This document shows positions 45,426-54,821 of a stretch of DNA of 64,000 nucleotides, piece by piece. Position numbers and translations under genes: made by a program. Under the pieces are notes generated by a model, which had not been told where the DNA came from, searched no databases, and saw only the letters and a list, made by a program, of their open reading frames with translations. The DNA is from Leptospirillum sp. (GTDB taxonomy: Bacteria; Nitrospirota; Leptospirillia; Leptospirillales; Leptospirillaceae). Position 1 is the stretch's first letter, and each line of letters starts with the position of its first letter. The stretch covers positions 62,001 through 126,000 of the forward strand of contig DAHUYM010000003.1 of assembly GCA_027315205.1 (NCBI GenBank), in the 5' to 3' direction.

Positions 45426-45431
45426 ATTATA
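45426..45431 (-). promoter_or_regulatory. Probable -10 element upstream of cobC
   Basis: A perfect TATAAT on the minus strand, 58 bases upstream of the cobC ATG. The matching -35 is poor (TGGATT at 17-bp spacing). It would give a leader of about 50 bases. No cobalamin riboswitch is seen in it. Confidence 0.4.
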
Positions 45432-45556
45432 ACAAACCGTCGCATCGAATCCAGAAATTGATTCTAAGGAAGACGATTTCCCAGGCGTGGTTTGCCACGG
45501 AGAAGAAGACCTTGGTACGATGTCGGGAACTTCATTTTCCATTTCAAGGAGTACGC

Positions 45557-46576
45557 ATGCAATCGAGATATCTTGGACGGAGCGGATTTTCAGTTTCCAC
45601 CCTCGGTCTTGGCCTTATGGGAATGTCCGACTTCTATGGATCGCGGGACCGTGACGAGGCTCTCCGAACGATTCTTCTCGCCATGGATTCGGGCATCACT
45701 TTTTTCGATACCGCAGATGTCTACGGCATGGGCGAGAACGAGAAACTTCTGGGTGAAGCCTTGAGGGAACGGAAGCGGGATTCGCTCTTGCTCGCGACAA
45801 AATGCGGGATCGTCAGGGACCCGAATACGGGTAAATTCATCGGGGTCAACGGCAAACCGGACTATATCCGTAAATCCTGCGAAGCGAGCCTAAAGAGGCT
45901 GGGGACGGATATCATCGATCTTTTCTATCTCCACCGGGTCGATCCGGAAACCCCCATCGAGGACTCCGCCGGAACCTTGGGAGAGCTGGTCCGCGAAGGC
46001 AAGATCCGGGCCATCGGTTTATCCGAAGCCTCTCCGACGGATATCCGTAAAGCCCACAAGGTCCATCCCGTGACGGCGCTCCAGAGCGAATACTCCCTGT
46101 TTACCCGTGACGTGGAAATCGAGGTCCTTGGGACAACCCGGGAACTGGGAATCGGATTTGTCCCATTCAGCCCGTTCAGCCGGGGCATCCTGACGGGCAA
46201 GGTCCCGGACGCGGCATCTCTCGACCCCTCCGACGTCAGGAAAGAATACCCGCGCTTCCAGCCTGAAAACTATGCGTTGAACGCGGAACGCATCTCACAA
46301 TTCAAGGAAATTGCCGATCGAAACGGGATCACTCCGGTCCAGCTCGCCCTGTCATGGCTTCTGGCCCAGGGCCCGGACATCGTTCCGATTCCGGGAACGA
46401 GCAAGCGAACCCATCTTGCCGAAATCCTCGATACCGTGAACCATCCGGTCCCCTTTATCGAATTCGTGCGGCTCGGAGAACTTTTTCAGAAAGGGAGCGT
46501 CAAGGGGGAGCGTTATCCTGAAGACCGGATGAAGACAGCCTATCGCCCGGCAGTCCAGGAGTCGACACCCCATTGA
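45557..46576 (+). CDS. Aldo/keto reductase (AKR13/YakC-like)
   Basis: 339-residue TIM-barrel NADP-dependent reductase. YLGRSGFSVSTLGLGLMGM opens the fold; FFDTADVYGMGENEKLLGEAL has the catalytic Asp and Tyr, LLATKCGI the Lys, and DLFYLHRVDP the His; IPGTSKRTHLAEI binds cofactor. ATG 45557 has AAGGA six bases upstream. It is on the opposite strand within the cobalamin cluster and its 3' end overlaps cobS by 37 bases. Substrate is unknown; a role in cobalamin synthesis is not implied. Confidence 0.92.
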   Translation: MQSRYLGRSGFSVSTLGLGLMGMSDFYGSRDRDEALRTILLAMDSGITFFDTADVYGMGENEKLLGEALRERKRDSLLLATKCGIVRDPNTGKFIGVNGKPDYIRKSCEASLKRLGTDIIDLFYLHRVDPETPIEDSAGTLGELVREGKIRAIGLSEASPTDIRKAHKVHPVTALQSEYSLFTRDVEIEVLGTTRELGIGFVPFSPFSRGILTGKVPDAASLDPSDVRKEYPRFQPENYALNAERISQFKEIADRNGITPVQLALSWLLAQGPDIVPIPGTSKRTHLAEILDTVNHPVPFIEFVRLGELFQKGSVKGERYPEDRMKTAYRPAVQESTPH

Positions 46577-47364
46577 GTCCACGATCCTTGGGACAAAATG
46601 GGTAAAATGTTTCCGTTGGTTAACCCGATCGCGAGAAGGCTCGCGATCTCGAGAAATTCGATTCCAAGGCCCATGAAGTCTCCCGAAAGAGCGTCCTGAC
46701 GCTTCAGAACCCAGACCAACGGAAAGATTGAAAGGACCAGGACGGCCGACAAGACCCCCATGACGACCAAACCCGTCGACAAGAGTATGATCATTCCCGC
46801 GATCCCAGCCGCGAAAAGAGAATTCACCGGGTTCACCTTCGCAAGGAAACCCTTTCCCATGCCTTCCGAAACTGGAACCCCCGGGGCAATCCTTCTAAGT
46901 GCCACCAGGATAAGCGGCAACCCTCCCCTGCTCCACACCGCGACGGAGAAAAGGTCCAGGGGGGATATCCGAAAAGTGCCCAGAAACACTCCTTTGGCCA
47001 AAATGCCCACCGTCAACGCTATCACGCCAAAAACACCAAGATGAGGATCCTTCCGGATCCGTTTTTTTTCCTCTCCGGAAACCGGGCTCATCGCTGTTTC
47101 CCATGAATCGGCCCAGCCGTCCCAATGAAAACCGCCTGTGATTCCGATCCACACGATCAGGAGGAACACGCCTGAAACAGGACGGGGGAATCCAGAGACG
47201 AGATAGGCGACGATCGCCAGCACGATACCCACGATTGCACCGACGAAAGGGAAGGTTTCCGGAACCAGCGATAGGGGATCGGTTTCACGTCCACATCTTT
47301 TCGGAACTGGAATCCGGGTCAAGAGCGAAAGGGTTTTGAAAAACGATGCGATCGATCGTTTCAA
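46540..47364 (-). CDS. cobS: Adenosylcobinamide-GDP ribazoletransferase
   Basis: CobS, 274 residues, polytopic membrane enzyme joining adenosylcobinamide-GDP and alpha-ribazole in the last cobalamin step. LSLLTRIPVP is the characteristic N-terminus; GGFHWDGWADSWE and RKDPHLGVFGVIAL are the conserved metal-binding acidic blocks. ATG overlaps the cobT stop as ATGA. The 3' end is overlapped by the convergent aldo/keto reductase. Confidence 0.94.
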   Translation of the reverse strand: MKRSIASFFKTLSLLTRIPVPKRCGRETDPLSLVPETFPFVGAIVGIVLAIVAYLVSGFPRPVSGVFLLIVWIGITGGFHWDGWADSWETAMSPVSGEEKKRIRKDPHLGVFGVIALTVGILAKGVFLGTFRISPLDLFSVAVWSRGGLPLILVALRRIAPGVPVSEGMGKGFLAKVNPVNSLFAAGIAGMIILLSTGLVVMGVLSAVLVLSIFPLVWVLKRQDALSGDFMGLGIEFLEIASLLAIGLTNGNILPILSQGSWTQWGVDSWTAGR

Positions 47365-48452
47365 TGCGGGCCGGAGACTTGGGCGGATTCGAAGGTGGCC
47401 ATTTCGTTGTAGAGAAAGACGGAAGATCGAACGAGAGTGGCCGCCAGGGTTCCTCCCGTTCCTTCTCCCAAACGGAGGTCGAGCTTCAGAAGGGGGTCGA
47501 GTGCCATCGATTCCAGAATCTTCCGGTGTCCGGGCTCCTGTCCCGCATGACCGGCCAATAGATATTCCGAGATAGGCGGGAAGATCTTATGGACGACAAG
47601 GGCTCCGGCGGCGGTGATCAAACCGTCGAGGATCACCGGCGTCCTTTTTTCGGCCGCCCCGATAATGAATCCGGCAATGGCGGCTATTTCGAGACCGCCG
47701 ACGGCCCATAGCCAATCGAGAGGGGTGGCCATGACAGGTGCGTATTTTCGCACGCTGTCTTCGATAACCCTAACCTTATGCCGGAACATTTCGTCGTTCA
47801 GTCCCGTTCCCCGTCCGGTCACCTCCTCCGGCGGCATATGAAGAAGTGCGGAAGCCAGAGCGGAGGACGACGTCGTATTGCCGATTCCCATCTCTCCGGG
47901 AATCAATAAGGCGATTCCCTGACCGATCAGGGAATGGGCAATGTCGCGTCCGGCTTCCATCGCCTTCAGTCCCGTTTCAGGAAGCATCGCTGGCTCTTCC
48001 AGAAAGTTCCTGGTACCCATGGCCACCTTTCGATGGGTGACTCCGGCCCATCCGGCGAGATCTCCATTGACGCCGACATCGACGACCTCAAGCCGGATCC
48101 CATGGTGGCGGGTAAGGACGTTGATCGCCGCCCCTCCCGAGGTAAAGTTTCGTACCATTTCCCGTGTCACGGCCGAAGGATAGGCAGAAACGCCCGATTC
48201 CGCCACCCCGTGGTCGGCCGCAAAGACACAGACACAGGAGCGGGGATCCGGCAGGCGTTCCTTGCCGTGGACCTGCCCGTACCAGACTGCGAGGGACTCG
48301 AGTCTCCCCAGAGAACCTTTTGGCTTGGTCAGGCGATCCCAGTGGGCATTTATACGGACGCCAAGGGATTCCGGAGCTTTCGGGGGACCCCCGACAGGCC
48401 GGATCGCCGATATCCAATTTTCCACCGTCTTGCGGATTCGGGGTTGCGTCAA
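47361..48452 (-). CDS. cobT: Nicotinate-nucleotide-dimethylbenzimidazole phosphoribosyltransferase
   Basis: CobT, 363 residues, activates the lower ligand base by making alpha-ribazole phosphate. Signatures: RLTKPKGSLGRLESLAVWYGQ, VFAADHGVAESGVSAYPSAVTREMV, GEMGIGNTTSSSAL, and RLGEGTGGTLA with the catalytic Glu. TTG start at 48452 with GGAGG six bases upstream. It lies 19 bp after cobU and overlaps cobS. Confidence 0.95.
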   Translation of the reverse strand: MTQPRIRKTVENWISAIRPVGGPPKAPESLGVRINAHWDRLTKPKGSLGRLESLAVWYGQVHGKERLPDPRSCVCVFAADHGVAESGVSAYPSAVTREMVRNFTSGGAAINVLTRHHGIRLEVVDVGVNGDLAGWAGVTHRKVAMGTRNFLEEPAMLPETGLKAMEAGRDIAHSLIGQGIALLIPGEMGIGNTTSSSALASALLHMPPEEVTGRGTGLNDEMFRHKVRVIEDSVRKYAPVMATPLDWLWAVGGLEIAAIAGFIIGAAEKRTPVILDGLITAAGALVVHKIFPPISEYLLAGHAGQEPGHRKILESMALDPLLKLDLRLGEGTGGTLAATLVRSSVFLYNEMATFESAQVSGPH

Positions 48453-48471
48453 GATGAGCCTCCGGTGCTCT

Positions 48472-49023
48472 TTACGATTTTGATTTCAGGAGAATTGGGT
48501 ACCCTGCCGCCAGGAAATAGACCGATTCGGATCCTGAAGCCACAAGTTGATTAGATTCTCCCAGGCAGTCGACGAAACGCCGTCCGAGGGGCGTCATCGG
48601 AACTCCTCCCAGGCCGGCTTCTTCGCTGACGATCACTCCCAGGCCCGGACGATTCCGGAGAAAATCCAGGAAGGGCAAAATCCTTTCCAAGATCTTTGGT
48701 GCTGGGTCCTCCGGATGGCGCTCAAGCACCGCAGACACCATGAGACCCAAGCTGTCGAGAAGGACCGAAGCCGTCTTGGGAATCCCGTGGAGCGGGCTGG
48801 AAGATGACATATCCCAGTTCCAGGCTCCGGAGAATCCTTCCAGTGTCTCGATCCTCGTGTCCCTGTTCTTTCTATGTCGCTCGATACGTTCCTTGAAATC
48901 TTCGTCGGATGCGGTCCCGGTCGGAAGGTAGATCCAGGGAGGATTCCCGTGATCGATCAGGTAGTTTTCCGCAAATCGGGACTTTCCCGAGCGGATGCCT
49001 CCGGTGATCAGGACGAGTGCCAT
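48472..49023 (-). CDS. cobU: Adenosylcobinamide kinase/guanylyltransferase
   Basis: CobU, 183 residues, phosphorylates adenosylcobinamide and transfers GMP to it. The Walker A ITGGIRSGKSRFAE, YLPTGTASDEDFKERIERHRKNR (with the guanylylated His) and VIVSEEAGLGGVPMTPLGRRFVDCLGESNQ are diagnostic. It starts three bases after the methyltransferase stop, so the two are probably co-translated. Confidence 0.94.
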   Translation of the reverse strand: MALVLITGGIRSGKSRFAENYLIDHGNPPWIYLPTGTASDEDFKERIERHRKNRDTRIETLEGFSGAWNWDMSSSSPLHGIPKTASVLLDSLGLMVSAVLERHPEDPAPKILERILPFLDFLRNRPGLGVIVSEEAGLGGVPMTPLGRRFVDCLGESNQLVASGSESVYFLAAGYPILLKSKS

Positions 49024-49026
49024 CCC

Positions 49027-49623
49027 CTATCCCGGACGACGTCTCAGGAAGGCAAGCAACTCTTCGCCCTTGCGGGAATCCACGGATTGCTCCGTAACGG
49101 AAAACTCAAGAAAATCAAACCGTGGATCGAAAAGCGCCCGCACCTCTTCCGGTGTCGTCGTCCAGGGAGGCCCCCCCTCCCGACCATGCGCGTAAAAGAG
49201 ACCAAACAGCATACCGCCTGGACGGAGCATTCTCCACGCCATTTCCACATATTCGGACCTTCGTTCCGGGTCGATGGCGCAAAAACACGTCTGCTCCAGC
49301 AGATAATCAAACGTGCCATGTGTCGCGGGATCGAGCTGGAAAATATCCTCGTTCAGGACCTCCATCCGGACACCTTCTTTTGCGACCTGTTCCCGGACCT
49401 CCCGGGTGACTTCGGGAGCAAAATCGACCACAGTCACCCGAAACCCCTCCCGGGCTAGATAGATCCCTTCGTGCGACCGTCCCGATCCCGGTATGAGAAT
49501 CGACATTCCCCGTTTCAGACGTCCCGTTTCGAGCAGATGGACGAACGGGCGGGAAACCGAACCCAAATCCCATCCGGTATTTTTTTCGATGTAGCGTTGG
49601 TTCCAGAACTGCTGATCCGGCAT
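49027..49623 (-). CDS. TPMT/HOL-like S-adenosylmethionine methyltransferase
   Basis: 198-residue class I methyltransferase. The N-terminal FWNQRYIEKNTGWDLGSVSRPF is the tryptophan-bearing entry of the thiopurine/thiol-halide methyltransferase family; ILIPGSGRSHEGIYLAREGFRVTVVDFAPE binds S-adenosylmethionine; MLRPGGMLFGLFYAHGREGGPPWTT matches the GGPPW of plant HOL-type enzymes. It could methylate thiols, halides, Se or Te compounds. ATG 49623 has AGGAG five bases upstream. Three bases separate it from cobU. Confidence 0.83.
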   Translation of the reverse strand: MPDQQFWNQRYIEKNTGWDLGSVSRPFVHLLETGRLKRGMSILIPGSGRSHEGIYLAREGFRVTVVDFAPEVTREVREQVAKEGVRMEVLNEDIFQLDPATHGTFDYLLEQTCFCAIDPERRSEYVEMAWRMLRPGGMLFGLFYAHGREGGPPWTTTPEEVRALFDPRFDFLEFSVTEQSVDSRKGEELLAFLRRRPG

Positions 49624-49675
49624 GAAAGCTCCTCTTCGCATGCTTTCCCGGCTCCCGGGAACAACCCGACCTGTC

Positions 49676-50119
49676 TTAGAAGATTTGAGGGCTCTCTTCT
49701 CCCGTTCCCACGACTCGGCTCTCTGAAAGACAATCGTAAAGCGTTTTTCCGCTTGGGGAAAAAATCGACACGAGCGCTCCCAGACCCAGGGGGAGAAGGG
49801 TCAGGAAAAGAAAAAGAATTCGCGAGAATGACCGGAGAAAACCCAGAGGTTTCCTTCGTTCCATATCCCGTACCACCCTGAGTCCCATGAGGACCATTCC
49901 GGGTGTCTCTGACCAGAGTGCCGTGAGAAGCCAAAAATAACAGAAGGCAAAAAACGGTTCGGAAAGAAAAGGATGGAACCCTTCACGTAAGAGGCGGAAG
50001 CGTTCTTCAGGCGGCAAAGAAGCCAAGAGGCCCCGTAGAAAAAAAGAGCCCCACAAAGCATAGAGGAAATGCGAGAACGAAAGATCGATGGCGAATGCCA
50101 TCAAACGAAGAAACCTCAT
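49676..50119 (-). CDS. RDD-family membrane protein
   Basis: 147 residues with about three hydrophobic segments. RLMAFAIDLSFSHFLYALWGSFFLR carries the family's Arg and Asp, and the segment SETPGMVLMGLRVVRDMERRKP is the conserved cytoplasmic loop. RDD proteins are of unknown function; some are linked to Na+/H+ antiport. ATG overlaps the rsmE stop as ATGA. Confidence 0.8.
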   Translation of the reverse strand: MRFLRLMAFAIDLSFSHFLYALWGSFFLRGLLASLPPEERFRLLREGFHPFLSEPFFAFCYFWLLTALWSETPGMVLMGLRVVRDMERRKPLGFLRSFSRILFLFLTLLPLGLGALVSIFSPSGKTLYDCLSESRVVGTGEESPQIF

Positions 50120-50976
50120 CGGGACCTCGATGGCTTGGAAGATGCAAACCTCTGGAACAGGGGCTTCATGACAAAACCCAGTATGGAGACGACGGCCAGC
50201 GCCGCTCCTTCCGCCGAAAGCGTCCTCGGTCCGAGCGAAACCCTAAGGATATCTGCGGATTGTCCCATGCGCTCGGCCATCTGTCGTTCCCTGTCATCCC
50301 ATCCACCTTCCGGCCCGACCAGTCCCCACAGCGTCTGACCGTCACGAATCGACGACCGGGTCACAAAACGCAGCGGTTCTGAGAATATTTCCTCGAACGG
50401 AACCGCCGACTCGCTTTCCTCATCGAACCATAAAATGATCGAAGAGGGTGTCTTCTCCAGAAACGCTTCCAGGGATATCGGCGATTCGATCTCGAGAGGA
50501 TCGCATCGACCGCACAATTGGCTCTTTTCCTGGACAAGATGGTCGAAGCGTTCCCGTTTTCTTTCCCAGCGCGCATTGTCGTTCCAGTCCGCAACCGTTC
50601 GTTCCGCCAGCACAGGGGTAATTCCTGAGAGACCCGCCATGACGGACATACCGAGAACTTCGGTAAACGCATCGCCTTTCAATGGAGAAAACGCCAGCCT
50701 CGCCTGCAGGGAAGGGCGGCCCTTTTGCTTCCCGCCGAAGTCGGGCGCCGGAGCCAGAATTAACGATAACGGATTTCGGGTTTGGATTTCACCAAGGAAG
50801 GCTTTGCACGATTCGGGCAGACAAAAAAGAAACTGGTCGCCGATTTCGGCGCGAAGGCTTTTCATCAGGTGTCGGGTCAGGGAAGGACCGGGAAAGAGGG
50901 AGACCGTGCGACCTTCCCCCGGAATGGGTTCGATACGGTCGGACTTCGAAATCCAGAACAGTTTGGGACCGGGCAC
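50116..50976 (-). CDS. rsmE: 16S rRNA m3U1498 methyltransferase
   Basis: RsmE, 286 residues, SPOUT-fold enzyme. The N-terminal PUA-like part precedes KGDAFTEVLGMSVMAGLSGITPVLAERTV. The C-terminal trefoil knot is shown by GLVGPEGGWDDRERQMAERMG and VSLGPRTLSAEGAALAVVSIL. It modifies the 30S decoding region. The GTG start has AAGGGG upstream; it follows dnaJ by nine bases, an arrangement common in many bacteria. Confidence 0.9.
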   Translation of the reverse strand: MPGPKLFWISKSDRIEPIPGEGRTVSLFPGPSLTRHLMKSLRAEIGDQFLFCLPESCKAFLGEIQTRNPLSLILAPAPDFGGKQKGRPSLQARLAFSPLKGDAFTEVLGMSVMAGLSGITPVLAERTVADWNDNARWERKRERFDHLVQEKSQLCGRCDPLEIESPISLEAFLEKTPSSIILWFDEESESAVPFEEIFSEPLRFVTRSSIRDGQTLWGLVGPEGGWDDRERQMAERMGQSADILRVSLGPRTLSAEGAALAVVSILGFVMKPLFQRFASSKPSRSR

Positions 50977-50985
50977 CCGTTCCCC

Positions 50986-52095
50986 TTATTCGAAAATGGA
51001 TTTCATCTTGGAAAAAAGACCTCCGTCCTGGGATTGCGTCCCATGGAGGGAAGGATCTCCGGAGACCTGAGCATATTTTTCGAGAATCTCACGCTGTTCC
51101 CGAGTCAATTTCGTGGGGATCTCGACCCGGATCTTCACGACAAGATCTCCTGTCTGCCTGGACTGGGGATTGGCAAGGCCTTTTCCCCGGAACCTGCGGG
51201 TCGTTCCCGGCTGGGTTCCAGGTTCGATCTTGAGCGTAAAGGGCGAACCCAATGTGGGCACCTCGATCTCGTCACCAAAGATCGCCTGAAGGAACGAGAT
51301 TTTTTTCTCGACGACAAGGTCGTCGCCTTCCCGGGTAAAAACAGGATGGGGCTTGACCGAGATGTCCAGATACAAATCACCGGGAGGCCCCCCGTTGATA
51401 CCGGCATGTCCTTCTCCGCCGATCCGGACTCGAAGCCCCGACTGAACCCCGGCCGGAATGGACCGTGTGATCGTCCTTTCCACGGAAACCCTGCCGCGGC
51501 CTGAGCATGCGGGGCAGACCTCCGTGACGACCCTTCCCTCTCCCCCGCACGTCGTACAGGCCCGTTGTACGGCGAAGAAACCCTGCTGGATTCGTATGTA
51601 TCCGGTTCCCCTGCATGTCGCGCACACCTTGACGGCTTTACCGTTCTTGGCTCCCGTACCGGTACAGGCGGCGCAGGACTCCCAACGCGCCACTTTGATC
51701 GAAATTTCCCGCCCGAGCGCCGCCTCCTCAAAGGAAAGCTCGACCTGCCGCAGGATATGTTCCCCTTGCTGGGGATGGGCACCTCCCTTTCCTCCTCCGA
51801 AAAATTCGGAAAACACGTCGGCGAAGAGATCTCCGAAAGGTGAGCCCGTTCTCCCTGCGAACCCCGGATCGAAGCCTTCGGTAAATCCTCCGGAATCGTA
51901 AAGACTTCTTTTTTGGGGATCTCCCAGAATCTCATAGGCTTCGTTGATGGCCTTGAACTGAGTCTCGGCGGCCTTGTCCCCCGGATTCCGGTCGGGGTGA
52001 TACTTCATAGCGAGTTTTCGATACGCCTTCTTGAGATCGTCCTGGGAAGCGTTTCGTGAAACCCCCAGAATGCTGTAATAGTCCTTTGATGCCAA
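50986..52095 (-). CDS. dnaJ: Chaperone DnaJ
   Basis: DnaJ (~369 residues), co-chaperone of DnaK. The J-domain has the HPD at residues 33-35 (KYHPDRNPG). A Gly/Phe-rich stretch ([25 protein letters not shown]) follows, then four CxxCxGxG zinc-finger repeats (CAAC, CATC, CTTC, CPAC) and the peptide-binding C-terminal domains. TTG 52095 is chosen because [11 protein letters not shown] is the normal N-terminus and AAGGA lies eight bases upstream; a GTG at 52146 would add 17 residues. It follows the dnaK terminator. Confidence 0.94.
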   Translation of the reverse strand: MASKDYYSILGVSRNASQDDLKKAYRKLAMKYHPDRNPGDKAAETQFKAINEAYEILGDPQKRSLYDSGGFTEGFDPGFAGRTGSPFGDLFADVFSEFFGGGKGGAHPQQGEHILRQVELSFEEAALGREISIKVARWESCAACTGTGAKNGKAVKVCATCRGTGYIRIQQGFFAVQRACTTCGGEGRVVTEVCPACSGRGRVSVERTITRSIPAGVQSGLRVRIGGEGHAGINGGPPGDLYLDISVKPHPVFTREGDDLVVEKKISFLQAIFGDEIEVPTLGSPFTLKIEPGTQPGTTRRFRGKGLANPQSRQTGDLVVKIRVEIPTKLTREQREILEKYAQVSGDPSLHGTQSQDGGLFSKMKSIFE

Positions 52096-52163
52096 AAGGT
52101 CGATCCTTATGTACGGATTGCCGGGAATTCCACAATTGACCGACACGCTCGGTCAACAAACAA

Positions 52164-52200
52164 AAGACGGAGAGGGTCGATACCCGAGCCCCTCCGTCTT
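52164..52200 (-). terminator. Rho-independent terminator after dnaK
   Basis: A strong stem AAGACGGAG...CTCCGTCTT with a GC-rich inner part lies 20 bp beyond the dnaK stop. On the minus strand it is followed by TTTTGTTTG. It would limit transcription from hrcA-grpE-dnaK into dnaJ. Confidence 0.75.
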
Positions 52201-52219
52201 ATTTTCTCCCTACAGACTA

Positions 52220-54133
52220 TCAGTTTTGATTTTTTTTGACATCTTCGTATTCGGCGTCGACGACGTTTTCGCCCGCAGGGCCAGTGCCCTGTTCAGGCGG
52301 AGCCGCATGTTGGCCGTCCCCCGTTCCGGAGCTTTTCTGATAGATCATTTCGGCCAATTTATGGGATTGGGTTTCGAGTTCTTTGAAGGCGTCCTTCAGG
52401 GTTTCGGCATCTTCCGACGTGAGCTTCCCACGGGCGGTTTCGATGGCTTCCCTGAACGTTCCCCGTTCCACATCCGAAATTTTGTCGCCGATTTCATTCA
52501 AGGATTTTTCCGTCGCGTAGATAAGAGATTCGAGGTTGTTCCGAACTTCGATCTTCTCTTTACGGATACGGTCCTCCGAAGCATGGGCTTCGGCTTCCTT
52601 GATCAACCGGTCGATTTCCTCTTTGGAAAGTCCGCTCTGGGCAGTGATCCGGATCGACTGCTCCTTTCCGGTCCCCTTGTCACGGGCCGACACGTGTACG
52701 ATACCGTTGGCATCGATATCGAACGAGACCTCGACCTGGGGAACGCCCCTAGGTGCCGGTGGAATCCCCTCGAGGTCGAACTGCCCCAGAAGTTTGTTGT
52801 CTGAAGCCATCTCGCGTTCGCCCTGAAAGACCTTGACGGTAACAGAACCCTGGTTATCCGACGCAGTCGTAAAGATCTGACTCTTTTTCGTCGGGATCGT
52901 GGTGTTCCTTTCGATCAGTTTCGTAAACACCCCTCCAAGCGTTTCGATCCCGAGAGAAAGGGGGGTCACGTCCAACAGGAGGACGTCCTTGACTTCCCCT
53001 TTCAGAACGCCACCCTGAATTGCCGCACCAATGGCGACCACTTCATCCGGATTCACGCCCTTGTGGGGTTCTTTCCCGAAGAACGCCCGGACAACCTCTT
53101 GAACCTTGGGCATCCGGGTTTGCCCGCCGACGAGGACGACTTCGTCGATTTCCTTTGTCGAGACGCTGGCGTCGTCCAACGCTTTCTTCACCGGACCGAC
53201 GGAGTTCTGGACAAGATCGTCCACGAGCTGTTCGAGTTTAGAGCGTGTCAGCTTCATGACGAGATGCTTCGGCCCGGTTTGGTCGGCGGTGATGAACGGG
53301 AGGTTGATTTCGGTTTCCAGTGCGGTCGAAAGTTCGATCTTGGCTTTCTCTGCCGCTTCTTTCAAACGCTGGAGGGCCATCTTGTCTTTTTTCAGGTCGA
53401 TCCCGTTTTCTTTCTTGAATTCGTCGACAAGATAATCCATGACTTTGAGATCGAAGTCGTCCCCTCCAAGGTAGGTATCCCCATTCGTGGATTTCACTTC
53501 AAAGACGCCATCGCCGATCTCGAGAATGGAGATATCGAACGTGCCGCCCCCAAGGTCATAGACAGCGATCTTCTCTTCCTTCTTCCGGTCGAGACCGTAC
53601 GCGAGCGATGCGGCAGTCGGTTCGTTGATGATCCGAAGAACGTCGAGCCCGGCAATGGCTCCGGCGTTTTTCGTGTCCTGCCTTTGGGCGTCGTTGAAAT
53701 ACGCCGGAACGGTAATGACAGCTTCGGTCACCTTCTCGCCCAGATAGTCCTCCGCAGCCTGCTTGAGCTTCAGGAGAATCTTGGCCGATACCTCGGCCGG
53801 GCTGTAAACTTTTCCCCGAATTTCGACATGGGCATCTCCGTTTGCCGCTTTTACGACTTTATAAGGAAGCCTCTTCGAAGCCCGGACAACCTCTTCCGAA
53901 TCGAATTTGCGACCGATCAACCTCTTGACCGAATAGACGGTATTTTCGGGATTCGTGATCGCCTGCCGCTTGGCCACCTGGCCGACCAGTATCTCGCCCT
54001 TGTCGGTAAAACCTACGACCGACGGCGTGATCCGGGAGCCTTCCTGATTGGGAATGACAACAGGTTCCCCGCCTTCCATGATTGCCACGACCGAATTGGT
54101 CGTCCCAAGATCGATTCCTATCACCTTACCCAT
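52220..54133 (-). CDS. dnaK: Chaperone DnaK (Hsp70)
   Basis: DnaK, 637 residues. The ATPase domain starts [42 protein letters not shown] and [11 protein letters not shown] are phosphate-loop signatures. The substrate domain contains [14 protein letters not shown] and [16 protein letters not shown]. The lid ends in the acidic [10 protein letters not shown] tail. 75 bp after grpE. It is under HrcA/CIRCE control through the upstream promoter. Confidence 0.97.
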   Translation of the reverse strand: MGKVIGIDLGTTNSVVAIMEGGEPVVIPNQEGSRITPSVVGFTDKGEILVGQVAKRQAITNPENTVYSVKRLIGRKFDSEEVVRASKRLPYKVVKAANGDAHVEIRGKVYSPAEVSAKILLKLKQAAEDYLGEKVTEAVITVPAYFNDAQRQDTKNAGAIAGLDVLRIINEPTAASLAYGLDRKKEEKIAVYDLGGGTFDISILEIGDGVFEVKSTNGDTYLGGDDFDLKVMDYLVDEFKKENGIDLKKDKMALQRLKEAAEKAKIELSTALETEINLPFITADQTGPKHLVMKLTRSKLEQLVDDLVQNSVGPVKKALDDASVSTKEIDEVVLVGGQTRMPKVQEVVRAFFGKEPHKGVNPDEVVAIGAAIQGGVLKGEVKDVLLLDVTPLSLGIETLGGVFTKLIERNTTIPTKKSQIFTTASDNQGSVTVKVFQGEREMASDNKLLGQFDLEGIPPAPRGVPQVEVSFDIDANGIVHVSARDKGTGKEQSIRITAQSGLSKEEIDRLIKEAEAHASEDRIRKEKIEVRNNLESLIYATEKSLNEIGDKISDVERGTFREAIETARGKLTSEDAETLKDAFKELETQSHKLAEMIYQKSSGTGDGQHAAPPEQGTGPAGENVVDAEYEDVKKNQN

Positions 54134-54208
54134 CGTCTTGCCCTTTCCATAAAAATGAAGCCGTGATTGATCCTACTCCTGCCCAAACATATCGAGAGCT
54201 TCCGGTGC

Positions 54209-54811
54209 TCATGCCGATCCGTTCGCAGAATTCCCCTCGAGCCCCTTTTTTTGGGCCACCGTTACCAGGGAAGGCCGCAGAAGCCGATTATGCAGAAAAT
54301 AACCCTGTTGAAACACGTCGACGATCGAACCCTCGGGGTATTCGTCCGTTTCCGAAAACCCCATCGCCTCATGAAGATTCGGATCAAAAATCTCTCCCTG
54401 TGCGGGAACGCGGGTCACCTGAAACTTTTCCAGAACCTCCAGAAACTGTTTTTCGGTGAGCCGGATCCCGTCGGCCAAGGCTTTCGCCTCGGGAGACACG
54501 GTTTTCGATTTCTCGAAATGGACCAAGGCACGTTCCAGATTGTCGAGAACGGGCAAGAACGCCTTCAGCACATTTTCATTCCCGAATTTTTTGGCATCGT
54601 CGAGATCGCGGTTGATCCTTTTTCGATAATTGTCAAAATCCGCGAGAAGACGGGCATAATTCTCTTTCCACATGTCCGCTTCCGTACGGGGAGCTTCGAT
54701 CTGATCCGGGGTGTCCTCCAACGTTTCGTCTTTCCTTTCCCGAAAAAAAACGTCTTGTCCGGTTTCCGTATCGGAATCTTCGGATCTTCCCCGGTTATCA
54801 TCACTTTGCAT
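54209..54811 (-). CDS. grpE: Nucleotide exchange factor GrpE
   Basis: GrpE, 200 residues, releases ADP from DnaK. The N-terminal half is acidic and coiled-coil (DMWKENYARLLADFDNYRKRINRDLDDAKKFGNENVLKAFLPVLDNLERAL split over several heptads). The C-terminal beta domain has ILDPNLHEAMG-like FDPNLHEAMGFSETDEYPEGSIVDVFQQGYFLHNRLLRPSLVTVA. AAGGAG precedes the ATG. Ten bases after hrcA. Confidence 0.95.
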   Translation of the reverse strand: MQSDDNRGRSEDSDTETGQDVFFRERKDETLEDTPDQIEAPRTEADMWKENYARLLADFDNYRKRINRDLDDAKKFGNENVLKAFLPVLDNLERALVHFEKSKTVSPEAKALADGIRLTEKQFLEVLEKFQVTRVPAQGEIFDPNLHEAMGFSETDEYPEGSIVDVFQQGYFLHNRLLRPSLVTVAQKKGLEGNSANGSA

Positions 54812-54821
54812 TACAGACTCC

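Noticed and set aside
45369-45556. Cobalamin riboswitch upstream of cobC
   Set aside because: I looked for a B12-box-like core and found none; the leader of about 50 bases is too short.
53063-54166. Long plus-strand open frame (367 codons) opposite dnaK
   Set aside because: It mirrors dnaK codon bias; such antisense frames are common over dnaK, and no domain or ribosome-binding site supports it.
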